DNA of 64,000 bases from Prosopocoilus inquinatus (GCA_036172665.1 CM069877.1:12482501-12546500); one strand, 5' to 3'. Positions 37,053-49,320 are shown, counted from the stretch's first letter. Numbers and translations: made by a program. The notes: generated by a model from the sequence alone, not told the origin.

Positions 37053-37970
37053 CCTCGTTCTATTTTTTAGGATTGTAAATTAGTTTTCGACTTGTCAAAG
37101 CAGAAATTATTTAGAAGCTGTCATGTTTTGTCACATTACTAAAAGCGTTTTCTAATGGTTGCACCAGTGGCGTAACTAGAAGTCAAGTCGCCGAGTTGCA
37201 ATTTTTTTACCAGCGCTTTTTGTTATTACAATATTTATTATTTAAAAAAGTAAAACTAAGAAAGAAAGTAAATCCTCAACTCCTTATTTTGAATGTCACG
37301 TAAATCAAGACTGCTTAAGTGCTTTTGGATTATCCTATTTCTAAAAAGTGACGAAAGCTGTCAAAATTTTAGGTTAGAAAAGCTCCCGAAAAGCGCAGTA
37401 CGCTTAAACTATTTATCTGGAACGCTCTCGCGAAGACATTTGCTTGCTTTCAACTGTTTTGAGTTCCAGAATTACAAGGGAACGAAATTAATTGCGGCAA
37501 CAGATTAATAGATGGCGCGGCGCTGCTTCTTTGAAACTTTTTTTAACCAATTCTGCTCAACTTTATTTATACGAAATTGTAAATGTAATTGTAATGTGAT
37601 TGCAACATTATTAAATGTTGTTTCAGCGATTTTTAGTGGCCTAGAGATATAACACGCAGTCACAGTTGTAACTCATGGTAACAGAGGGCGCAACAAATGT
37701 TTTGTTTCTCCGCTACTTACGTTTGTGTGATTTTCTTTTGAAACTTCTTTTAACCATTTTTGTTACGATTTTATTTATTCGAAGTTGTTTTCTGTAACAT
37801 AATTTTTTTTGCGGTTTTCAGTTGTCCTGAAATTTCTAAAGAGAACAAAGTTACGACTCGTGGTAACAGATGGCGCCACAAATGTTTTTGCGTCACAAAT
37901 GTTTTTTTTTATGCAAAATCGTTTCAAGAACGATGGTATTGACCGTTATTGAAGAACGTTCGTTAGTTTT
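37053..37970. repeat. Captured copy of the 43-kb insertion site inside E4
   Basis: 37053-37164 matches host sequence 43033-43144. From 37165 it continues as the left part of an E2 element (CAGTGGCGTAACTAGAAG) and stops at about 37970, where E4-type sequence resumes at TTCGACGCAGAATTAG. There is no E2 right end here, whereas the 43-kb copy has both ends and an 8-bp duplication. Confidence 0.8.
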
Positions 37971-38411
37971 TCCAGTTCCTTCGACGCAGAATTAGTGTAA
38001 AATAAAAGCAACGCCGCAACCGGATTGTCAAATACATGTTTGCAATAGACTAACAAAGTCCGGGGTAACGGGTCGCGTCGGTGCGTTCGCGGGAGTACTC
38101 ACGCGTTGCTTACACCAGGGACGGGTACTAGCGGGGAAATGCATTCCCACCACCCAGCTGCGACTGTCGCATTCATTTTCCGATTCTCCCAAGAAATCGA
38201 GAGTGGGAAGAGCGCGATTGTGTTTTATTAAAGTGTTTGAGATACTTTGAAGAGTATTATTTTTGCATATTTTGCCTTTCGTATTATACGCTAACATTCA
38301 CTTATCGATCGCTGGCCGTTACTTTATATTATTTCATCTTGTTTCGTGAAATTCGTAGTTGAAATTCGTACTTCTCGCAATTTTAGTTTTAATTTCAATT
38401 ATAATGCGGAC

Positions 38412-38526
38412 GAACAGATAAAATAGCGACATCTTACGATCGCTTTTTTAACAGCTGTACAGAGGCTGCTCGAGGTTTTCACTGCAATCAAAAACGATTT
38501 GCACAAGTTTTTTTTATAATGAGGAC
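38412..38526. mobile_element. Short insertion absent from the paralogous block
   Basis: The block around 38.2-39.2 kb matches 41.8-42.7 kb (offset near 3.5 kb). Here 115 extra bases lie between ATAATGCGGAC (38401-38411) and a near repeat of it, ATAATGAGGAC (38516-38526). The other block has a single copy at 42005-42015. The insert contains GCGACATCTTACGATCGC, the end motif of the palindromic element at 52891. Confidence 0.8.
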
Positions 38527-40189
38527 GTTGTCATCTAAAGTGACGAATCTCCTTCAGTCAACTCTGTGGTCATTCTACTCCAATTTTCGGAAATTAATCT
38601 TTAGATGTCGCCAGCAGTCAAATAAACCAATATATTTATCGATCTTTCTGTTGACGTAAGCGGAAATTGCGTAGTGTTTTTCGCGACGTATTTTCCTTCC
38701 CTTTAGAATTCTTGTAATTTTGTTGGGACTGACGGCTTTGTAAATCTACCAGTTGAACCATTGTTCGTCGTACGTTCTACTTTGTCATTCCCCTCAGGTT
38801 TGACGGACGGAATGAACAAGAGCCGAGAATATTTTCAGCATTTGTCGTTTGGAGGAATTCTGCGCTTGATGTTTAAAGAGATTCTGTGTTTGTCTGAAAC
38901 AAATTTTGTTTAGTTTCTTTTTTTTACATTTAAATAACCCAATAGATATTATCCGATCGCAAATTCAAAGATCACTTCCAGTGTTGCCTTGTAAAACATT
39001 AAACTGGCAGGCAACAGTGTGATATAAAAAAAACAATAATAAAAAGAACGCTTTTTGTGTAAATAAAAGCAAAACTCGACAATTTCAACTTCAATAATAA
39101 AACAGCGTAAGACGCATAGACGCACAGAATTCATGTAAAATAAAAGCAACCCCGCAACCGGGTTGTCAAATACATGTTTGCAACAGTCTACAGAATCCGA
39201 GATAACGGGCGTCGACGTGTTAGCGGGAGTACTCACGCGTAACTTACACTTTGGACGGGCGCTAGCTGGGAAGCGTACTCACACCACCCAGCGGCGACAG
39301 TTGTATTTATTTGCCGGGTGTCTCTCTATGATTGAAATTACGATTCTTTTAAGAAATCGAGAGTGGGGAGAGCGATATTAAGCTGGCAACAGTGTGATAT
39401 GAAACACGTAAATAAAATCCAAACTCGCTAATTTCAACTTCAATAATGAAACAGCGTTTATTTTCTTCGACGCACAGAATTCGCGTAAAATAAAGGCAAC
39501 CCCGCAACCGGGTTTGTTAAATACATGTTTGCAACAGACTGCAAAGTCCGAGATAACGGGCGTCGCGTCGGCGCGTTAGCGGGAGTACTCACGCATAGCT
39601 TACACAAGGGACGGGCGCTAGCGGGGAAACGTACTCCAACCACCCCAGTTGTATTTATTTGCCGGGTATCTCTCGGTGAATAAGATTAAGATTCTCCCAA
39701 GAAATCGAGAGTGGGGAGAACGCGATTGTGTTTAATTAAAGTGTTTCGGAAAAATTTTACGAGTATTATTTCTGAACCCCGAAGTCGTAACAGCATGTAG
39801 TATTTGATGTTAGATTGGACGGTTGCGTCGCGTCGGCGCGTTAGCGAGAGTACTCACGCATAGTTTACACAAGGGACTGGCACTAGCGGAGAAACGTACT
39901 CCCACCACCCTAGTTGTACTTTTTTGCCGGGTGTCTCTCTACGAATAAAATTACGATTCTCCCGAGAAATCGAGAATGGGAAGAACGCAATTGTTTTATT
40001 AAAGCGTTTCGAAAAAGTTTGACGATTATTATTTCTGAACCTCGAAGTTGTAACAGTATGTATTATTTCATGCCATGTTGGACCGTCGCGTCGTAGGGCA
40101 GGCTTAAAACTTTCCAGGGCAGGCTTAAAACTTTTCAAGGTGGGCTCAACCTCCCTTACCGCCCTTCTAGCTACGGCCCTGATTGACCC

Positions 40190-41432
40190 GTTTGCAAAAA
40201 ATATTATAAATAAATTCTTTTTGACGCACGGGGATCGTGGAACTGAAAAAGTACAATGACGAGTACAAAAAAGGGCCAAGTGCATTTTCGATTACAGAAA
40301 ACTGTATCCCCAGTTGAAATGTCAACACTACGTCAAATTTAAGCGTAGCATATATTTTAAACTTTTATTGAAGTTATTAGAACTATCAAAGTGTAGGCGT
40401 GATAGGCATAAATAAATTTTTATTGCAAAATTATTAGAAGTTTGATTATTCCTTTTACAACATAATTGAATTCTGATCGATTCAAATTCACGATCACTGA
40501 TTCCATTTAATTTGCAGTTATTCAGTTGGCTACCAGTGATAAAGAAGTGATTGAGTTCCTCCTACCTCGCCCCTAACTGATCGCACCAGTTTTTGCAATC
40601 AGTATTCAATTTGACGTGATTTCATACCTTTTTTGAGGTTATGTTCGTTTAATTTTAAAATATTACACCTTTAAGAAGCTTCCTGCTCGCTTTACAATCA
40701 GTGCAGTTCAAAATCAAATCAATTTGATTTTGGATGAAATGAATTTCAATGGAGGACGGCTTATTTCTATTCAAAATTCTATTCAACAGACAAAGATTTG
40801 AGTTCTGATTACAAAATAGATCAAGTTGACCAGCTGTCAAATATTCTCAGGCAATTGTTTTGTATTCCACGGCCTACCCTTACACCAAAACTTAACGATA
40901 AACGCAAACGGCATGGTCGGCATGCGTCAATGTGATTCCTTCAAAAAAAAAAAAAAGAGGGGGGGGCAGAGTTGCAACATCGCTTGCCTTCGCATTTACG
41001 CGTTGTCAGTGAAGTTTATCAACAGTATTATGAAACGTGCACGTCATTTATTCACTGCTCCATTACAGTAACAAGAGTTTAGTTATCAAGGTCATAAACT
41101 ATTGCGAAGGGGCACGCACAGATAATAAAGCAATATTTTTTTTCCGGTGAAAGAATGTTGTAATTATAGTTTGTTTATTCATGTTTTTCTACTGTAATAT
41201 AAAACGGCTTTGCAAGATTAAATTGAGTAAATTAATTAAATGGTCGGATGAGGTTATGTTATTAAATAATTAATCGAGTTGGCTTTTTTTTATGAAAGAA
41301 AAGTGGAATGACTTTCTAAATTGACCACTTGACGTTTGACAGGTGACAGTTATGAAACACGCGAATACAAAAAATTTTAATTAGAACAGGCGTCGCATAA
41401 ATATGTATAGTACACGTTCCTCGGTCTCTTTC
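40190..41432. other. Gene-less stretch between the two E4 copies
   Basis: No repeat or exon recognised. A short A run followed by seven G lies near 40950-40966. Confidence 0.5.
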
Positions 41433-43032
41433 CAGGGCCGTAGTCAGATTAAATATTCAGGGAAGGCTTATCGTAGTGTGGGGCAGGCTCTATGAGTTTT
41501 TATTCTAACACTTTTTACGAATTTTTAGTGCGTAAATGAAAACAAAACTCGCTAATTTCAACTTCAACAATAAAACAGCGTTTATTTTCTTCGACACACA
41601 GAATTCGTGTAAAATAAAAGCAACCCCGTAATCGGGTTGTCAAATACACGTTTGCAACAATCTACGGGCGTCAACGCGTTAGCGGGAGTACTCACGCGTA
41701 GCCTTACACCAGGGACGAGTACTAGCGGGGAAATGCATTCCCACCACCCAGCTACGACTGTCGCATTCTTTTGCCGATTCTCCCAAGAAATCGAGAGTGG
41801 GAAGAGCGCGATTGTGTTTCATTGAAGTGTTTGAGATACTTTGAAGAGTATTATTTTTGCATATTTCTGCATATTTTGCTTTTCATGTTATACGCTATCA
41901 TTCACTTATCTATCGCTGGCCGTTACTTTACATTATTTCATCTTGTTTCGTGAAATTCATAGTTGAAATTCGTACTTCTCGCGATTTTCGTTTTAGTTTC
42001 AATTATAATGCGGACGTTGTCATCTAAGTGACGAACCTCCTTCGGTCACACTCTGTGGTCATTCTACTCTAATTTTCGGAAATTAATCTTTAGATGTCGC
42101 CAGCAGTCAAATAAACCAATATATTTATCGATCTTTCTGTTGACGTAAGCGGAAATTACGTAGTGTTTTTCGTGACGTATTTTCCTTTCCTTTAGAATTC
42201 TTGTATTTTTGTTGGGACTGACGGCTTTGTAAATCTACCAGTTGAACCATTATTAATCGTACGTTCTACTGTGTCATTCCCCTCAGGTTTGACGGACGGA
42301 ATGAACAAGAGCCGAGAATATTTTCTGCATTTGTCGTTTGGAGGAATTCTGCGTTTGACGTTTAAAGAGATTCTGTGTTTGTTTGAAACAAATTTTGTTT
42401 AGTTTCCTTTTTTTTACATTTAAATTACCCAATAGATATTATCCGTTCGCAAATTCAAAGATCACTTCCAGTGTTGCCTTGTAAAACATTAAACTGGCAG
42501 GCAACAGTGTGATATGAAAAAATAATAATAATAAAAAGAGCGCTTTTTGAGTAAATAAAAGCAAAACTCGACAATTTCAACTTCAACAATAAAACAGCGT
42601 AAGACGCACAGACGCACAGAATTCGTGTAAAATAAAAGCAACCCCGCAAACGGGTTGTCAAATACATGTTTGCAACAGTCTACAGAATCCGAGATAACGG
42701 GCGTCGACGCGTTAGCGGGAGTACTCACGCGTAGCTTACACTTTGGACGGGCGCCAGCTGGGAAGCGTACTCCCACCACCCAGCGGCGATTTATTTGCCG
42801 GGTGTCTCTCTATGATTGAAATTACGATTCTTTCAAGAAATCGAGAGTGGGGAGAGCGAGATAGTGTTTTATTAAAGTATTTGAAATAATTTAACGAGTT
42901 TTATTTCTGAACCCTGAAGTCGTAACAGGACGTATTACTTTATGTCAGGTTGGATGGTCGCGTCGTAGGACATGCTTAAAGCTTTCCAGGACAGGCTCAG
43001 CTTCCCTTAGCGCCCCCCTAACGAGGGCCCTG
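41433..43032. mobile_element. hAT-like element, family E4, copy 2
   Basis: Left end CAGGGCCGTAGTCAGATTAA matches copy 1 over about 90 bp. The right end AACGAGGGCCCTG is at 43032. It contains two 270-bp units (41682, 42717) and a block shared with 38.2-39.2 kb. Flanks TCTCTTTC and CCTCGTTC agree at six of eight positions, a weak target duplication. 1.6 kb, no transposase. Confidence 0.65.
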
Positions 43033-43144
43033 CCTCGTTCTATTTTTTAGGATTGTAAATTAGTTTTCGACTCGTTAAAGCAGAAATTATTTAGGAGCCG
43101 TCATGTTTTGTCACATTACTAACAGCGTTTTCTAATGGTTGCAC

Positions 43145-44655
43145 CAGTGGCGTAATTAGAAGTCAAGTCGCCGGGTTGCAATTTTTTTACCAGCGCTTTT
43201 TATCATTGCAATATTTATTATTTAAAAAAGTAAAACTAAGAAAGAAAAGAAATCTTCAACTGCTTATTTTCAGTGCCACATAAATCAAGACTGCTTAAGT
43301 GCTTTTGGATTATCCTATTTCTAAAAAGTGACGAAAGCTGTCAAAATTTTAGGTTAGGAGAGTTCCCGAAAACTATCGGAGTTCGCTTAAACTATTTCTC
43401 TCCGAACACTTTCTCTTGAAGAAATTTGCTTGCTTTCAGCTGTTTTGAAACTGTCTTTCAGAGTTGCAAGGGAACGAAATTAATTGCGGCAACAGATTAA
43501 TAGATGGCGCGGCGGTGCTTCTTTGAAACTTTTTTTAAACCAATTCTGTTCAACTTTATTTATTCGAAATTGTAATTGAAATGTGATTGTAACATTATTT
43601 AATGTTGTTTTAGCGATTTTTAGTAGCCTAGAGAAATAACACGCAGTCACAGTTGTGACTCATGGTAACAGAAGGCGCAAGGTTCTGTTTATCCGCTACT
43701 TACGTTTGTGTGATTTTCTTTTGAAACTTCTTTTAACCATTTTTGTTACGACTTTATTTATTCGAAGTTGTTTTCTGTAATATAATTTTTTTTTGTGTTT
43801 TTCAGTTGCCCTGAAATTTCTTCTCCGCCAATAAAGAGAACACGGTTACGACTCATGGTAACAGATGGCGCCACAAATGTTTTCGTCACAAATGTTTTTT
43901 TTTTTTAATTCAAAGCGATGCGTTCTTAATCGATCTTGATTCATGTTATTGGGTTTTTAGATCGTTTTCCGGTATATAAAGAAGAACGTTATGGCACGTG
44001 GTAACAGATAGCGCCACAAATGTTTTTGCGTCACAAATGTTTTTCTTTATTCAAGAACGATGTTATTGATCGGTCTTGAAGAATGTTCTTAAGTTTTTCG
44101 GTCGTTTTCCGGTAAATAAAGAGTGCAATGTTGTGACTCAGGGTAACAGATGGCGCCACATGTGCATGTAAATTCTTTGCTTTAACTATTTAAGCGTAAC
44201 ATTTTTATTTATTCGAAGTTCTTTTCAGGACATTGTCCTTGAACGTCCCTAACGTTTTTCAGTTGTTTTGGAATATCTGCCCGGCAAATTAGAAATTTAC
44301 GGCTCGGATTCACAGAGGGCGCTACAAACGTCGCCGTCCATTGATGCTTAAAATGTCGTTTTTTTAGCGTTTCACAGCTGTTTTGAAATTGTCTTCCAGC
44401 AATAAGATCTCCAAAAATAGTTTTTCTACTTTTCTTTCTTTTTTTACTTATTTAAAACTACTCTGTATTTGAAAATGTATGCTTTTCTGAAATGTTTAAA
44501 GTTTTGCTTACTACAAATAAGCTTTCACGTTTCTTCGTTTGGGAATCTTTACAAATTCAGGCAAAAGTTTTTGCATTAGATTTCGAACTGGCGGCTATGG
44601 CGATTTAGCGCCGGGTTGCTTTGCAATCCCTGCAACCCCTGTAGCTACGCAACTG
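43145..44655. mobile_element. hAT-like element, family E2, copy 2
   Basis: CAGTGGCGTAATTAGAAG on the left and TAGCTACGCAACTG on the right; flanks GGTTGCAC (43137-43144) and GATTGCAC (44656-44663) form an 8-bp duplication with one mismatch. At 1,511 bp it is a compact form of the 10.7-kb copy. Its cargo is repeats with GATGGCGCC-type cores near 43505, 43865, 44005, 44150 and 44320. The right subterminal GCCGGGTTGCTTTGC is shared with copy 1. Confidence 0.85.
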
Positions 44656-44663
44656 GATTGCAC

Positions 44664-46186
44664 TGGTGTACGATCGGTGGATAGCTGTATCCATCTCTTA
44701 TTATTACACGAAATTAAAATGAGACGAAAATATATTAAAAAAAAAAAACGAACGCCCTAATTTTACGTGTGTATCGAATAAGCGAAGAAAAAATCAAATT
44801 TACTTTTGCACAATGGACATTAAAGAAAATAAGAGACTATCGCGCTTTAACTTTGCCTTCACATAAAATTAAAAAACAAATTTTAAACAAAATTCTGACA
44901 ATTGACAGCGAAAAAACAAAAGACAATCGAGGTTACAATTGCTAGTAAAACAAAAGACGCAAAAACAAGGCAGCAAGAACGTGCGTCTCTGGAGTTCGTT
45001 TTTTCCACATGCAGAATGCCTTTTAGTTACTTTACAAATATATTTGAAACTTTCTTTCTGTTTGCAGCCCTTAAGCAAATTAATGTCAGATTTTTTTTTT
45101 TGACAACTGACAACCAGATTAGTGACACTTCCGCAAACCACCACGCGCTCCAACAAATTTGAATGTACAGTGTGCGACGTTGTGCTTGTTAATTCGCGAA
45201 AAATATTCGTTTTGGTTTTTAAATAATTGCCCTTGACCGAGGCGCAAACATGTTTTGACGACGTACACGTGTCGCGTTTGTTTTCCTTTTTTCAGTTTCC
45301 TTTCAGGAGGTGTGCACCGCTCTATCTCTGACGTACTCGCAAAAGCCTCGGTGTTTTTGTTTTTGCTTTCATTTGTTTGATGTTGCGCAACCGCGTGCTG
45401 CCGGTGTATGTTTACGATCGCGGGAGCGCGTCCAACGAAAATAAATCAAAGACCGAGCTTTACTTAAACTTATCGGTTTATTTAACCTGACCTGAATTCC
45501 TTACCGCTTTTATTTTCTCGAAGTTTATAGGAAAAGAATTGCATTAGACAGTTGGCCACACACTGTCAGACGAGAAACGCATATTGAGTTGTCAAAATTT
45601 GACAGTTCTGTGTTGAAGAACATCGAAACAATAAATCTAACCTGAAATTAACAGGTTGTTTTGTTTACTCTCATTTATACCAGCCGGGATGCGTTCAGAA
45701 ACTGTAACGAGGGAGCACTTTGGGCGTTTAAAACGAAAAGCAAAATGTACAAAATCACTTACAGGAGAGAGAAAGAATATTACTCAGAGCGTGCTCTTTT
45801 TCCAGTTCCTGAACAAGCCCCTGCGTAATGCCAACAACGGCCTACTCCAATTACAGAGATTCCAGTTGTCTATAAAACGCGAGAATTTTAAAGAAAGTAT
45901 TTCATAAGACATTAAAAAAAAACAATTCCTTTATTTATGTAAGTGACCGTTTTAAAATGAAGCCCATCAAAAAAAAAATAGAAGCAATTTTTCAATCACC
46001 GTCATTGAGCGAGTTAGTTGTTACTCAAGAATGCAAACTGCATGTACAGAGTGGTCGAAAAATCGTGGCGAACTTTTCCAAAGCCTCAAAGTCGACTTTC
46101 TAAAATCATTTATTTTTCGTTCTTTCGACCAGAGTAGTGCACCAGTGTCGGGGTACATGAGGCGCATGTCTTGGACCTCTCAAATC
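44664..46186. other. Gene-less stretch, moderately CpG-rich near 45.2-45.5 kb
   Basis: No recognised exon. 45230-45450 is less AT-rich than its surroundings and holds several CG dinucleotides, which could be an unrecognised promoter or leader exon. The overlapping frames on both strands at 44869-45162 have no identifiable domain. Confidence 0.4.
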
Positions 46187-46194
46187 AAGGGAGC

Positions 46195-46869
46195 CAGTGG
46201 CGGTTCGTCGGGGTGGGCAAGGTGGGAAGTGCCCACCCAGTCCTACGCAGTTGCAAGTTGCAAGTTGCGGTTCCTCGAAAAACAAATTTGTTTAGAAAAT
46301 GCACCGACTTTCCCTTTTGCAGTTGTTGTCGATTCGTCGATTGTTTTTTGCTGAAAGGCGTTGGCAAGCTGAGAAAAAGCTCTGTAAATCCCCCAATTAA
46401 ATTGAATTCAAAAACTACAAGCATAAGCGCGAGGGGAGGGAGAGACGTTCATTTAATTGAGCAAATAAGAAACGCAATGCTTTTGAATCTTGATTGTAAC
46501 ACAAGAATGCGTTGGCCGATTATTTTTTTGGTAAAAGGCGTTGGAAAGCCGAGAAAAAGCTCTGTAAATCTCCCGCTTAAATTTAATTCAAAAACTACAA
46601 GCGCAATCGCGAGGGGAGGGAGAGACGTTCAATTAATTGAGCAAATGCGCGTTTGCTTTTGAATTTTGATTGTATCTCGAAAACTCATTCGTCGATTGTT
46701 TTTTGGTAAAAGGCGTTGGAAAGCTGAGAAAAAGCTGTGTAAATCTCCCGCTTAAATTTAGTTAAAAAATTACAAGCCCTGATAAACAAATTTATTTGGA
46801 AAATGCACCCACTTTCCCTTGTGCATCAGTTGTTGCCCACCCGCAGTAAATCATCACGAGCCGCCACTG
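46195..46869. mobile_element. hAT-like element, family E1, copy 2 (675 bp)
   Basis: Ends CAGTGGCGGTTCGTCGG and CATCACGAGCCGCCACTG, inverted relative to the 5963-13101 copy. Flanks AAGGGAGC and AAGGGGCC agree at six of eight positions. Inside is a 175-180-bp tandem repeat of about 2.3 copies (GGCGTTGG near 46357, 46537, 46712) whose sequence differs from the satellite in copy 1. The overlapping plus-strand frames (46031-46662) are not recognised as protein. Confidence 0.8.
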
Positions 46870-47079
46870 AAGGGGCCTCATCTGTACCCAAAAAAAAAAA
46901 AAAATGTTTTAACATTTCCACTTAAACATTATTTAAAATAAGTTGCAATCAAAATGATTAGAGCCGCGATAACAAATCCAGATGGGTTGCCAACCGTCCT
47001 GCATTTTGTCTCAGATTCAAAGCTTGAAACATTTGAAGAATAAATCGTAATTTAATGTGTATTGGGTGGCGTTCTACAA

Positions 47080-47400
47080 AATTACTTCAATTTTGCTGCT
47101 TCGAATCAACATTTGGCGAAATCTTCTTTTATTCGTGTGGCAACACTGACTGAGAATCGTCTTACGTTATTGCCTTGCAATTCAAACTTTAAAACAGTTC
47201 TTAAAAACGTTTCAGAAATCTCAATTTCTTTTGGACATGTCCCGGGTTTTTCAAAGACAACGTCCCAACTTACGAAAGTTAGAAGTTGGCAATCCTACCC
47301 AAAAGCATCTCAAAATGTACCTCAGCCACGACATTGGAATCTTGAAACGCACCTCAGCCACAGCATAAGCCTTAATTCTCACACGGCAGCGCGCCGCGTC
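47080..47400. repeat. Dispersed repeat (family G), copy 1
   Basis: Contains AGAAGTTGGCAATCC, CATTGGAATCTTGAAACG and CACCTCAGCCACAGC, also found at 48836-49000 (partly inverted), 49160-49320 and 50640-51010. No termini recognised. Confidence 0.65.
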
Positions 47401-47658
47401 GTTTTTGTTCCAAAGCTATTATTATTATTATTTATTTATTACATGTAAAAGCATTGTAAAGTGTGTAAAGTGAGAATTGCTCCGTTTAAAACCTTGACAA
47501 CTTTTCGAGGCAGCAAGATGACGCGACGCGACGCGCTGCCATGTTAGAATTGAGCCTAAGCCACTTACTACAAAAATAATCCGTCAATATTTTGAAGGGA
47601 AATAAAATAAAATCTAAAATAATTTGAAAATCTAAGGAAAATAAATGGATTATGTTTA

Positions 47659-48602
47659 GGCTTACCATAATTATGAAGCTCTAAACCGGGACAGGAGTGG
47701 GAAACAGGATAGGGCGAAGAGAAACACATTACCCTGCTAGTAGAGTGACGTTGGAATCACGTCATTTTTAGGTTATTTCACGTCATTGACGTCACTTGTC
47801 CTGAAAGTAACGTCAATATGACGGGTAGTACGACACCTATTAATAACGTCGTAAAAGTGACGTCATTAACACGTCAATAGAAAGTGATGTTTATTTTTGA
47901 AAATTATTAGTTTAAAAACATTTTTCGGACTAAACAAAAAGTGTAAATAAATACTTTGAATATTTCTGAAGACAATTATACTAAAATTAATATTAGAATT
48001 GTTAAATTAAGAGAAACAATAACATGTACATAGTTGTGAACAAGAAATCCCCCTACATAAATTTGGCTGCAACAACGTGGGGGCGAATACGTTACTTTGT
48101 CGTCATTATCACGTCATTATGTCGTTTAATTACGTCATTATGTCGTTTAATTACGTCACAATTAACGTCAAAGGTACGTTATCTACATGATATGATATGG
48201 CTTGACTTATAAAGTGATTAAGACGTTGCTTAGACGTCTTTTGGATGTTAGAATGACATTTTACTGACAAATATGACGGCTTTACAATGTCCATTTCAGG
48301 TTACTCCGCTAGCTGGATAGGCCACTACGAAAAAATGTTTTATTATCGAAAAAAGCAGAAAGATAAGGTACCCAAAGTATCGACAGTCCGTTGAAGCAGA
48401 AAATAATTTAAAATTATTTTGTCCCATTTACATTTTAAATTAAATAACTTTCCATTTCAAATCAAAATTAAATGACGCGTTGCTGTTGTGCCGTGCGACG
48501 TGTCGTATCGTTAACCGGGACAAAATACCAAACCGGCCGGGACGCCGGGACCAACGCCTGAAACCGGGACAATCCCGGTTAAACCGGGACGTTTGGTAAG
48601 CC
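47659..48602. mobile_element. TA-flanked element with GGCTTACCA terminal repeats, carrying a nested insertion
   Basis: GGCTTACCA on the left and TGGTAAGCC on the right are perfect inverted repeats, each flanked by TA (47657-47658 and 48603-48604). Subterminal AAACCGGGAC motifs occur on both sides (47681 and several near 48510-48590). The TA duplication suggests a Tc1/mariner-like class. No transposase. Another element occupies its middle. Confidence 0.7.
47732..48316. mobile_element. Nested MITE rich in ACGTCA motifs
   Basis: Imperfect terminal repeats: CCCTGCTAGTAGAGTGAC on the left and, reversed, CCAGCTAGCGGAGTAAC on the right. The interior has about ten ACGTCA motifs, including full TGACGTCA palindromes near 47787 and 47862, and a short tandem repeat of CACGTCATTATGTCGTTTAA near 48110-48155. 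Edges are approximate. Confidence 0.6.
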
Positions 48603-48835
48603 TAATTTTGTTTATTGTAACCGAACAACATTTCATTAACAATTATTGTAATTAGTGAAGGAATGCGTTTAAAATTTTGCCGCCAGAAGATGAAGCCAAA
48701 ATGGCGGCGGAAATCCGTACTTTGGTAATTCACGAATGTGTTTAACTGACATCTAATAGCAACAAATGCATCTACTAACTGCAAGTGCAAAACTATGCGC
48801 TTTCTAACAAATCTGATTATTCTCCGTTAGACAAA

Positions 48836-49320
48836 TTTGAAACAAAATTAGAAGTTGGCAACCTTAGCCGAAACATCTCAAGCCTGACTGCGTCTAAACA
48901 CGCGAATCTTGAAATGATGGTACATTTCGAAATTAGCTGAGGTGCGTTTCAAGATTCGAATGTCGCGGCCGAGGTACCATCGAGTGCAAGTAAAAGTAAA
49001 CGACCCCTAAGAATATTTTGAATTATTTTAGTTTTGTAAAACCAGCTTCAGTGTATTCTTTAATAAACATATTTATGACAATCAAGTAACATTAGTCCGG
49101 TACGAAGCATTAGCAAATCAAAGTCAGACATACAATACCGAAAAAAATCGTTTACTTTTCTTTGCACTCAATGGTACCTTGGCCAAGACATTCGAACCTT
49201 GAAACGCACCTCAGTTGCAGGATAAGCGCTCTACTAATGGAGTTATCAATATTTTTAGAGAAACAATGTGACACTTGTAGGCAATTAGTGTACGGCAACG
49301 TTGCTTTTCGAATTATAATT
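48836..49320. repeat. Dispersed repeat (family G), copies 2 and 3
   Basis: A copy with GAAGTTGGCAACC and an inverted GAGGTGCGTTTCAAGATTCG (48836-49000) is followed by one with CCTTGAAACGCACCTCAG (49160-49320). The second copy ends just before a foldback element. The plus-strand match at 50870-51010 has the same downstream GGCRACGTTGCTTTTC-type segment. Confidence 0.6.

Larger units (their letters stand above)
36286..40181. mobile_element. hAT-like element, family E4, copy 1, with captured neighbouring DNA
   Basis: Left end CAGGGCCGCAACCAGAC, right end TTCTAGCTACGGCCCTG. Flanks ATTGACTC (36278-36285) and ATTGACCC (40182-40189) make an 8-bp duplication with one mismatch. The interior holds five copies of a roughly 270-bp unit with GGGAGTACTCACGC (near 36729, 38092, 39222, 39580, 39846). 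A segment at about 36610-37970 duplicates 42600-43900, including another E4 right end (37052), 112 bp of host flank (37053-37164) and the left part of an E2 element. No transposase seen. Confidence 0.75.

Noticed and set aside
39854..40285. 143-codon minus-strand frame
   Set aside because: It spans the right end of the E4 element and repeats; the ESFKPAL duplication reflects a DNA repeat, not a protein domain.
46031..46662. Overlapping plus-strand frames of 107 and 163 codons
   Set aside because: They lie in and around the 675-bp transposon and its tandem repeat, repeat their own peptide every 60 codons, and show no known domain.
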